Origin: DASQZT01 sp963728965
GTDB lineage: Bacteria > Acidobacteriota > Terriglobia > Bryobacterales > Bryobacteraceae
Direction of reading: 5' to 3'
Assembly (NCBI GenBank): GCA_963728965.1
Contig: CAVSMH010000002.1
Location: 558,001 to 622,000 of the forward strand
Length of the DNA stretch: 64,000 nucleotides
Made by a program: the position numbers and the translations under genes. Below the pieces are notes generated by a model, which was given only the letters and a program-made list of their open reading frames with translations, had not been told where the DNA came from and ran no database searches. Below, in pieces: positions 38,301 through 44,393 of this stretch (positions within the stretch are counted from its first letter, which is position 1; each line of letters begins with the position of its first letter).

Positions 38301-38659
38301 TCGCCCCAGGACGAACTTTGCCGGTTGTTAGGCTCGCCGGTGCCGACATACAGAATGGCGGGGTTGGAGGGAGCCAGCGCGATATCCCCGATGGAGGGGT
38401 TGGCCTGGTCGTCGAACAGCGACTGCCAGGTGTTGCCGCCGTTGACGGTCTTGAACAGACCTCCGGCGGCCGCGCCCATATAGATGACTCGCGGGTCCGA
38501 TTCCACCACGGCGAAATCATCGATACGCCCTCCCATGGAGGCGGGCCCGATGCTGCGAAAACGAAGATTCTTCAGAGCGGTATCATAGGCCGGCTGAGCC
38601 AGTCCGCTGCCCGAGAAGACGAGGAGGGAGAGGACACCCACCAGACTTGCGGATTTCAT
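35318..38659 (-). CDS. secreted BNR/sortilin-like beta-propeller protein with Gly-rich insert
   Basis: A 1,113-residue exported protein. I start at ATG 38659 (GGAG 6 bases upstream; signal peptide SASLVGVLSLLVFSGSGLAQ) rather than at the in-frame ATG 38680. Many BNR/Asp-box repeats run through about 30-680, for example STDGGATWTQ, SMDAGATWTH and TVNGGNTWQS. These are as in the sortilin VPS10 ten-bladed propeller and in photosystem-repair YCF48-like proteins. A beta-sandwich follows, then a low-complexity Gly/Arg/Ala stretch of about 90 residues, centred near residue 870. The C-terminal ~200 residues are helical. Function is unknown: such acidobacterial proteins are often annotated as glycosyl hydrolases, but no acid/base residues are obvious. 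Its stop overlaps the cysC start. Confidence 0.82.
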   Translation of the reverse strand: MKSASLVGVLSLLVFSGSGLAQPAYDTALKNLRFRSIGPASMGGRIDDFAVVESDPRVIYMGAAAGGLFKTVNGGNTWQSLFDDQANPSIGDIALAPSNPAILYVGTGEPNNRQSSSWGDGVYKSMDAGATWTHMGLGETRHIGRIVVDPTDPNIVFVAALGGLWGPNKERGVYKSTDGGATWTQPLFVNEDTGVSDIAIDPQSPNILYAAAYQRRRTVFGYSGGGPGSGLYRSIDGGAHWTKVAGGLPTSGDIGRCAIDIYRKNSNVVYALIEHQTQGGVYRSEDKGVSWSRMSETNPRPSYFSQIRIDPNNDQKIWLGGANIYMSEDGGRSFVQTRFRGVHSDVHAIWIDPANSDHLLSGNDGGIWATEDAGRNWRHINNVALGQFYEIAYDFQEPYHVCGGLQDNYSWCGPSSTTQMLGIGNEDWFTVQGGDGFYSRIDPTDPNIIYAESQDGNLSRRDLRSGESKSIRPLEDSDQAPRYRFQWNSPLMISPHDPKTIYYGGNHLFKSTDRGDNWVRLGEDLTTGADRDKLPIMGKLVDRNTLSRHDGVVAWPCITAIAESPVTAGVLWAGTDDGNVQISRNGGKSWTNVVSHIAGVPKGGYVSRIEPSHKEAGTAYITFDNHRSGDYAIYIFATKNYGDSFSRIVNGIPVDAGTVHVIREDPVNPDLLFAGTEFGLFVTFNRGANWMRMKNGLPTVPVFDIQIHPRDHDLIAATHGRSVWIMDDISALEVLNDKALTTDLKLFPSRPGVEWKMSNSRGFIGANVFLTPNAPNGLVLDYFTKAAGPVRVTVTDKMGKRIRQLNARAEAGVINRTVWDLRYDAPVPPAAAATGGRGGRGGGAPGGRGGAGVEAAAETGRTPQSGGGGELQNEFGGAAGGRGGGGAGGRGGGRGGFFGAAGGRGPLVDPGEYTVTVSASGKNDSGAFLVEDDPRVQVSAEDRARRRKTIDTLVTLTKEADAARRRAVAMNTALTSLTANWKQAGAPTVPEGVRKAADDMLAKVKSVAAMFENPAGAGGRGGGAGPPPAYTPPPVTQKIARLMNSIDGYSAAPTMRQVADVEAASAQLQKGVAEVNSLWDEVPKLNKMMSDAGMPYFTVTLPSAPALGRGRAN

Positions 38660-38860
38660 GGCGTCTCCAGAAGGAGACATTGTACCTGAAGATGTGCATC
38701 GTCAATCCGTGTCCCTCCTGATCGAATGTGTCCTGGAGTTTCGTGGGACGGGAGACCTGTCAAACCAGCGGAATCCGACCAGATCTTTCTTCGCGGCTGT
38801 TATGTTAGAAACTCCGCCCCCAACCGACTACCTTGAGTCCTGCTGTGGTCGTTTGGGCCC

Positions 38861-39067
38861 GTGCTGCTGGCCATCGGCGCGCTGATTCTGGCGTCGGCCA
38901 TGGTTGGAACGAGAGACTGGGGAATCCTCCCGAACGGGCTGCCGTTCTTGGTTCTGGTCGGCTTCTGGATCGTCGGATACTTCACCATACGCTGGAGGCA
39001 ACAGCGCGAACTCCAGCGCGAGATGGACGACCTGAACGAGATCGAAAGGGAGAATCGCGGAGTTTGA
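38861..39067 (+). CDS. small membrane protein
   Basis: A 68-residue ORF with a GTG start. It has two hydrophobic segments (about 1-17 and 24-43, the second VLVGFWIVGYFTIRW) and then a charged helical tail, QQRELQREMDDLNEIERENR. The hydrophobic-plus-charged layout is unlike random shadow frames, and nothing else covers this strand here. No clear ribosome site was found, so both the gene and its start are tentative. Function unknown. Confidence 0.5.
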   Translation: MLLAIGALILASAMVGTRDWGILPNGLPFLVLVGFWIVGYFTIRWRQQRELQREMDDLNEIERENRGV

Positions 39068-39090
39068 CGCGGCTGTTCCACACGTGAACG

Positions 39091-40011
39091 CTACTGCGGG
39101 AGCTTGCCCTTGACGAAGAGCACGGACTTTTCAAGCGCGTCGAGAGCGGAATCGAACAGCGCCTCGCCCTGCGGCAGATCGGGGCGCTTCTGGCCCTGCG
39201 GCCCGAGACAGAAATCGTGGTAGCCGTGTTCGTAGACTTCCATGCGGACGGACTTGCCCGCCGCGGCGAGGGCGTCGTGCAGCATAGTGGCCACGGGAAG
39301 CAGGCTGTCGGCGGTTCCCACCAGGATCAGGATCGGCGTGCGGATAGGCTCGATGTTCTTACGCGTGATTTCCGGATCGGGCTTCATATTCTTGAAGCGG
39401 TCCGCGCCGGACGCGCCTTGCGGGAAGGACATGCCGAGAAACCAAATGGCGGCGGGCGCGCCGACGATCGCCGCATTCACGGGTACGCGGGACACAAGGT
39501 TCATGACCAGGTTCCCGCCGAGCGAGACACCATAGAGGTTCAGACGGTTGGGGTCGACATAGGGCAGGGCCTTGACGTAGTCGATGACCGCGAGGCCGTC
39601 ATCGACGGACGTGATCATTCCAACTGCCGAGGGGGACGAAGTGAGGTTCATGTTGCCGCCGCGATAGTCGGCTACGGCGACCACATAGCCTTCCTGGAGA
39701 AAGCGCTCCCATACGGGCCCGCCGGGATCGCCGCGCGACCAGCCCACGAGCTGCTCCATGCCGCGGCCGCCGGGCGCGCCGTGAAAGATGATGATGGCGG
39801 GAAATCGGCCATCGCCCTTGGGCTTGCGAATGGCTGCGGCGATGTACAGGCCGTCCTTGCTTTTGATGTAACTTTGCTGGACGGGCGAATCGGCTTCACT
39901 GACGACGTGGATGTATTTCTGAGTGGGTAAGGGCGTGGTGCTGCCCGGATTGTGACGGATCTCCGCCGTAAGGGCGACGGTCAGGACTAGGGAGAGCGAG
40001 AGGAGTTTCAT
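39091..40011 (-). CDS. secreted alpha/beta-hydrolase (dienelactone hydrolase/S9-like)
   Basis: A 306-residue hydrolase. I start at ATG 40011, which gives a signal peptide (MKLLSLSLVLTVALTAE) after a plausible -10 (TATATT, 40027-40032). The frame's earlier start adds an unlikely leader. The oxyanion loop is IIFHGAPGGRGME. The nucleophile is in YGVSLGGNLVMNL (GxSxG), the acid probably in LVGTADSLLPV, and the histidine in YEHGYHDFCLGPQ. The pattern fits dienelactone hydrolases and S9-type acylpeptidases. It lies 52 bases downstream of the injection-system operon, on the same strand. It could be its last gene or separate; the signal peptide and own promoter-like sequence argue for separate. Confidence 0.82.
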   Translation of the reverse strand: MKLLSLSLVLTVALTAEIRHNPGSTTPLPTQKYIHVVSEADSPVQQSYIKSKDGLYIAAAIRKPKGDGRFPAIIIFHGAPGGRGMEQLVGWSRGDPGGPVWERFLQEGYVVAVADYRGGNMNLTSSPSAVGMITSVDDGLAVIDYVKALPYVDPNRLNLYGVSLGGNLVMNLVSRVPVNAAIVGAPAAIWFLGMSFPQGASGADRFKNMKPDPEITRKNIEPIRTPILILVGTADSLLPVATMLHDALAAAGKSVRMEVYEHGYHDFCLGPQGQKRPDLPQGEALFDSALDALEKSVLFVKGKLPQ

Positions 40012-40063
40012 AGGCGTTGATTGAGCAATATACAACATGGCGCGGGCGGGAGTGGAAGTAAAT

Positions 40064-40336
40064 TCATCCGGCGCGCAACAGGCGGCGTAGTTCGGCCGCG
40101 GCACAATCAAAATCCTGGGACACGAAACGATAGCCCGAGTCGAAGGCGTCCCCGTCCTCTACCTCGTCCACGCCGAAGCCGCCTTTCGCGGTAAAGGCCA
40201 TAACGAACAGCCTGCCTTGTCGTCGGACGTCGAGCATGGCGGCACCGGAGGGAAAGGCGGCGAGCTCGACCTGAATTTGAGGAAACTCGGCTTTCAGGTC
40301 TTCGGAGAATCGTTCGATGGTGTCCAGCATGCTCAT
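40064..40336 (-). CDS. 90-residue protein coupled to giant protein A, possible immunity or chaperone
   Basis: A small acidic alpha/beta protein. The core is RRQGRLFVMAFTAKGGFGVD then EVEDGDAFDSGYRFVSQDFD, a strand-rich pattern ending in an amphipathic helix (AAELRRLLRA). Its ATG overlaps the stop of giant protein A (ATGA), so it is translationally coupled to it. A second in-frame ATG lies at 40330. Small single-domain genes coupled directly behind a protein with a variable C-terminus are the usual place for an immunity protein in polymorphic toxin loci. It could also be a dedicated chaperone. No family was recognised; the function is inference from position. Confidence 0.72.
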   Translation of the reverse strand: MSMLDTIERFSEDLKAEFPQIQVELAAFPSGAAMLDVRRQGRLFVMAFTAKGGFGVDEVEDGDAFDSGYRFVSQDFDCAAAELRRLLRAG

Positions 40337-43272
40337 TCCTGACCTCCGCCTGGCTTTTCGAAATCAACGCCTCCGGTCTTCCGGTTGGTGATGCGGATGC
40401 TCCCGTCTTTGCCCATTTCAATGTTGTGGCCGCGTGTTCTGGCGCTGAGGCTACCATCGGGATTGCGGGTGGTGAAGTCATCCAGCGGCGGGTACATTCG
40501 GCCGTCGGGCATATTGGGCGGAGGTGGCGGGTCCTTCCTGGGAACGCCGCTGAATTCGTCCTCCACCTCGTTGAGTGTTTCGCGGATCTGGCGCAATGCC
40601 TCCTCTGGCGTCCTTGCATTAGGCAGACTCCGCAGGCGCTGGTAGAACTCGGCCAGGCGCTGCGGAATGGTCTTGACCTGGCCCGTTTCGCCAAGGCCGG
40701 GTTCAGGCGGCTCTTCCTGTTTGGGCCCGATGCGGGGGAAGAACTTCGCGGCCCAGGCAAATAGTCCGGCCAAGGCCATGTTGGCAAGGAGCCCTTCGTC
40801 CCACGGTCGTCCGTTGATCAGGTTGGTGACGATGGTGACGGCCCCTGCTGTCAGCGACATGCCCGCGACAAATCCGAGACTTCCCACCCCGAAACCGAGG
40901 CCTACGAGAGCGACGCTCGCCAAGGCGAAGATAGCGCCGGCGCCCGCTCCAATGAGAGTGTTGCGAAGGAGGTTCTCATGCCACGGCCGTCCATGGTACA
41001 GGTTGCTGACGATGGTGCCCAGGCCGACCGAAATGGCACCAATGGCGGCACCGATGCCGGCGATCGCCAGCAGTCCCAGCTCTTCGGGCAAAAGGAAGAT
41101 AGCAAGCGCCACGAGCGCGATGCCAACGAAGATTGTCACCCAGAAGCCGGGATCGGAGATCATGTCGACAAAGTTGTCCCACTGGCGCCGCAGCCAACTC
41201 TTGTCGGCTTCCGCTTCCACGCGTGCCTGTGCGGTGGCGATCCGGTCGGGAAGGGTTTTGACGGGGTCGCGAACGTCATCGAGGGCTTCGGTGGACTTTT
41301 TGTCGAGACCTTGCCGATAGTCGGTCAGCCCCTTGCCGAAGGCTTCGTCCATGGTGCCGAGCTGGGTATCGATACCCGTCCCAATGTCCTTGAACATGCC
41401 ATCGGCGCCGGTCTTCGTCTGGACAACCATGTCTTCGAGTTGGGTCGTAACGGAGGTAGTCTGGGTGCCGATGGTTTCCTGCGTCCGGTTGACCATGCCA
41501 CCGAGGCGAGTGCCAACGGTTGGGCCTGTGGTATCGATGGCGGCCACGGTATTGGCGCCGGTGCCGGAGATCTGGTTTCGAATCCCGAGCGAGGCTTGGT
41601 CTACCTGGTTGTAGACCGGCCGATAGGCACTGACAATCGAGTTGGCGACGGTACCTGTGACGGACCCGGTCGCCTTCTCATCCAGTTCGTTATCGGCGAG
41701 TTTCTCGGTCAAAGAGCTCAGTTGGCCATCGCCGGCCTTTGCCGCCTTGCGGCCCGCAGCGTCGAGTGAGGCCGCAGCGTGCTGGCCGACCTGGTTCAAT
41801 TCGCGCGCGTGGCGGCTCACCTGGGCATGCAGTTGAGTCACGGCCTTGTGTTCGGAACTGGCAAGGGAAGCGCCGATCTGAGCCTCCGCATTGGAGAGCG
41901 CGTGGGCCGCCTGGTTGACGCCTCTGCCCAGAGCGCCGGCGGTCTCTTCGTGAACCGCACCGATCTGGACCAGCACTGGAGCCAAGGCGAGCTCGACCTG
42001 GACGGAGGCGTTGGCACCCTCGCCACGATAAGATTGGGCAACGTCGGAGCCATTGGCACGAAGCTTGGGAAGGAAATCGTCCACGGCATCGCGGACCTTG
42101 CCTTCCGTATCGGCGGCGAGATCGCGGGCGGCTTTGGCCTTCGCTTCGGCGACTTCGGGTTTGGAGCTGCCGGCGGCAGCGCGCTGCTCTCCAATGCGGC
42201 GAGCTTCGGCGATTTGCGCTTCGAGTTGCCCGGCGGCCTGATTGGCCGAATCGTCCGCTGCCTGGAGCGCTCTTTCCCCGTACGTATCGCCCATGGCCAT
42301 CGCCCGTTGGGCACCGGCGTTGAAGATGTCGCCGGCCTGGCTCACCGCAGCGCCGTGCCACTCGCCGAGCGCGGCTTGCTGCGCCTGCGCTTCCGCCTCC
42401 AGCTCGGCCTGGGCGCTGGAAATGGTCCGGCCCAACTGGGCGTGCGCCGCGGCGAACTCGCCCTGGATGCGGCGCGCCTGGCGGGCGCCGGCGGCGTACA
42501 CGACTCCACGCTGTTGGGCGACTTCGCCACGCACCAGGTGGGTGCCGCGTTGAACGGACTCCACCAACCCGCGACGGCCCTCCTGGGCGGATTGAGCGAT
42601 GGCATCACCCACCGCACGGGCCCCCTCGGAGCGTAGGGAAGGGACGATGACTTCAGACCTGCTCCAGTCGGGGCTGGCAGCCATCAATTCGGGCATCGGG
42701 GGCTCGGCCGCCGGCCATCCGCCTCCCGAGGCTGCCGTTTTCGGACCGGCCCGGCGCCGCAGGGCGGTGGTGGCGGCCCTGGAGGCACGGGCCGCGTGCT
42801 GTTTGCCTGTGGACCGGTGCGCGGCAGTGGTGGCCGCAGCGGCCCGGCCGGGCTTTGGCGTGCCGGCTGCACCGGTCGTATCGGCTGGGGGTTGCTGCAC
42901 GGTGCCGGTCTGCTGGACCACGGGGGTGAGCTCGTGCGCCATCCGCTTGCGTTCATCGGGCGATCCTGGCGACCCGATCCAGATGTTGGAGCCGTTGGTG
43001 ATCGCTTTGGCGTTCAGACGATCGGCGTCGGCACGATCGGTAGCACCATCGTGGATACGCGCGATGCGCCCGTTGCCGAGCGATCGCTGCATGACGATGC
43101 TCATCCGCGCGCGGCCGATTGCGCCCTGGGGCTGGCCATCGGCGGACGGCAGAGCGGCACGTGCAAGCGACTTGGCGGCTGAACTGGCCGCGCGCTCGGG
43201 CGGCTTCGGCGCGCGCTGCTCGGTTGCGCTGGGGGCTTGCGGGGATTGGTCGGGAGCCTCGGTTTTGGTCAC
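40333..43272 (-). CDS. giant eCIS-associated protein A: degenerate DUF4157, coiled coil, hydrophobic domain, variable C-terminus
   Basis: A 979-residue protein with a GTG start. The N-terminus (1-60) is disordered, Ala/Pro-rich. MQRSLGN (61-67) matches the leader-like motif of DUF4157 proteins. Residues 68-121 resemble a DUF4157 domain ending MAHELTPVVQQ (111-121). The metal motif HExxH is HELTP at 113-117, so the second histidine is lost. A basic linker follows, then long helical, Ala/Gln/Glu-rich coiled-coil (about 210-690). A hydrophobic domain (about 708-845) has four to six membrane-like segments and a repeated GRPW(H/D)E motif. The last ~130 residues (a proline-rich linker, then a short beta-rich tail ending GGVDFEKPGGGQE) differ from protein B. 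No cysteine is visible. I infer a payload or tail-lumen protein of the contractile particle; no known toxin domain is recognised. Confidence 0.8.
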   Translation of the reverse strand: MTKTEAPDQSPQAPSATEQRAPKPPERAASSAAKSLARAALPSADGQPQGAIGRARMSIVMQRSLGNGRIARIHDGATDRADADRLNAKAITNGSNIWIGSPGSPDERKRMAHELTPVVQQTGTVQQPPADTTGAAGTPKPGRAAAATTAAHRSTGKQHAARASRAATTALRRRAGPKTAASGGGWPAAEPPMPELMAASPDWSRSEVIVPSLRSEGARAVGDAIAQSAQEGRRGLVESVQRGTHLVRGEVAQQRGVVYAAGARQARRIQGEFAAAHAQLGRTISSAQAELEAEAQAQQAALGEWHGAAVSQAGDIFNAGAQRAMAMGDTYGERALQAADDSANQAAGQLEAQIAEARRIGEQRAAAGSSKPEVAEAKAKAARDLAADTEGKVRDAVDDFLPKLRANGSDVAQSYRGEGANASVQVELALAPVLVQIGAVHEETAGALGRGVNQAAHALSNAEAQIGASLASSEHKAVTQLHAQVSRHARELNQVGQHAAASLDAAGRKAAKAGDGQLSSLTEKLADNELDEKATGSVTGTVANSIVSAYRPVYNQVDQASLGIRNQISGTGANTVAAIDTTGPTVGTRLGGMVNRTQETIGTQTTSVTTQLEDMVVQTKTGADGMFKDIGTGIDTQLGTMDEAFGKGLTDYRQGLDKKSTEALDDVRDPVKTLPDRIATAQARVEAEADKSWLRRQWDNFVDMISDPGFWVTIFVGIALVALAIFLLPEELGLLAIAGIGAAIGAISVGLGTIVSNLYHGRPWHENLLRNTLIGAGAGAIFALASVALVGLGFGVGSLGFVAGMSLTAGAVTIVTNLINGRPWDEGLLANMALAGLFAWAAKFFPRIGPKQEEPPEPGLGETGQVKTIPQRLAEFYQRLRSLPNARTPEEALRQIRETLNEVEDEFSGVPRKDPPPPPNMPDGRMYPPLDDFTTRNPDGSLSARTRGHNIEMGKDGSIRITNRKTGGVDFEKPGGGQE
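40738..42660 (-). repeat. paralogous block, copy 1 (protein A codons about 205-845)
   Basis: This segment is homologous to 44937-46862. Over the hydrophobic domain and the coiled coil the two copies are closely similar at protein and DNA level by eye, for example 41130-41290 against 45330-45490. It begins near RSEVIVPSLRSEGARAVGDA and ends after the hydrophobic domain; N-termini and C-termini of the two genes diverge sharply outside it. The segment could recombine. Confidence 0.75.
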
Positions 43273-43314
43273 GGCAGAGTTCTCGGCGCCGGCATCGCCA
43301 CTGCGATCCAGCCG

Positions 43315-43626
43315 TTAAGTCCTTACGTCCGGCACGGTTCGCTTTTCCTGGTTGGCCTCGCGGTTGCCCTGATCAGCCGCCGGTTGCTCATCTTCCTGTG
43401 TTCGCTGCATAGTCCCCTCGAGGAAATGGCCGGTGCGGGCGTTACCGAGCGTCTTCTGCATTTCCGTAGACCGCCGCGCACGGTTGGCATTGCCGCCCTC
43501 CGGAGCTGATGCCCGCTGCATTTCGGGCATTCCGCCAGGCTCCGGTTCGCGCGGCAGGTCGGACACTTTGTCCGATTCCGGATCGGGTTTCTGCGCCGGC
43601 GGCAACGCCGTTTTCATTTTGTCCAT
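43315..43626 (-). CDS. 103-residue protein sharing the MQKTLGN leader motif
   Basis: The start is ATG 43626, with GAAGGAGAG about 5 bases upstream; the longer frame from 43719 is not favoured. It is almost all charged and Pro/Gly/Ala/Gln-rich, with no hydrophobic core, and looks disordered. MQKTLGN (56-62), preceded by RARRSTE, is the same motif found at residue 61 of protein A and residue 75 of protein B. MQRAS (36-40) and MQRTQ (73-77) look like partial copies. It lacks everything else those proteins have. It overlaps the end of the FGE-like gene by 13 bases. It could be a stand-alone adaptor that binds the same receptor as the giants. Function unknown. Confidence 0.72.
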   Translation of the reverse strand: MDKMKTALPPAQKPDPESDKVSDLPREPEPGGMPEMQRASAPEGGNANRARRSTEMQKTLGNARTGHFLEGTMQRTQEDEQPAADQGNREANQEKRTVPDVRT

Positions 43627-44387
43627 ATCGACTCTCCTTCGTGACAGACGATGCGTAATCCGGTGGATTCGCGAAATGGATTGTCGCGATTCGAGGAGCC
43701 TCTGCTGGCGGACTGGCATTCCCCGGCAGGACAGGAGAAATCGCCACCGCGGGTCACCTTCACCAGTCCGGTCTCATCGAAGCGGCACGGATTGGACTCG
43801 TCGTCCGCACGGTATTTGTAGAGGTCGTCCAGGCACCACTCCGCCACATTCCCGTACAGATCGTAAATGCCCCAGGGGTTCGGCCTTTTCAGTCCGACTG
43901 GATGCTTGCCGCCACCGCTGTTAGCGGCGTACCAGCCATGATCGGCGAGTTCCGCGGCATGGTCGCCGAAGTACCAGATTGACGAAGTGCCGGCCCGGCA
44001 AGCAAATTCCCACTGTGCCTCGGTGGGCAAGTCGAGTGTCTGGCTGGTGTCGAGCGCTCCCAGTTTTCGCAGCCTGGTGGTCAGTGTGCGGCACCACAAG
44101 CGCGCGGTATCCCAGTCCATCCCTTCCGCCGGCATTTGCGCCCCGGCGGCGGAGGAGTCGAACAAAGGCATTGCGGCGCCCGCTGCCACCATCCATTGGC
44201 GCTGGGTAACCGGCGTGCGAGCGATCCAGAATCCCCGCGTCAGCCGCACCTTGTGCCTGGGCCAGCTTAGCGGGCCGCCCGCCGCGTCATCCGAGCCCAT
44301 CAGAAAATCGCCCGGTGGACACCAGACGAGGGGCATCTCGATCTCAGCACCCAGACTCAAACTCAGCTCATCCATAGCAACGCTCAT
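43614..44387 (-). CDS. formylglycine-generating-enzyme (FGE/SUMF1)-like protein
   Basis: A 257-residue FGE-sulfatase-fold protein. Family runs in order are FWIARTPVTQRQW (53-65), LPTEAQWEFACRAGT (120-134), NPWGIYDLYGNVAEWCLDDL (170-189) and VTRGGDFSCPAGECQSASRG (211-230). Two cysteines, C219 and C224, have the same C-x4-C spacing as the copper-binding pair of genuine FGEs, which turn a cysteine in CxPxR motifs into formylglycine. This argues for a true oxidase rather than an EgtB-like relative, but the fold also serves as a binding scaffold. No signal peptide is present. It lies 6 bases after protein B and overlaps the 103-residue gene. A possible substrate, CDPSR, occurs in the protein encoded at 56908-58152. 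Confidence 0.86.
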   Translation of the reverse strand: MSVAMDELSLSLGAEIEMPLVWCPPGDFLMGSDDAAGGPLSWPRHKVRLTRGFWIARTPVTQRQWMVAAGAAMPLFDSSAAGAQMPAEGMDWDTARLWCRTLTTRLRKLGALDTSQTLDLPTEAQWEFACRAGTSSIWYFGDHAAELADHGWYAANSGGGKHPVGLKRPNPWGIYDLYGNVAEWCLDDLYKYRADDESNPCRFDETGLVKVTRGGDFSCPAGECQSASRGSSNRDNPFRESTGLRIVCHEGESIWTK

Positions 44388-44393
44388 CGCCTA

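Noticed and set aside
43614..44387. Diversity-generating retroelement target (FGE fold)
   Set aside because: Some retroelement-variable proteins have this fold, but I saw no reverse transcriptase or template/variable repeat pair near it.
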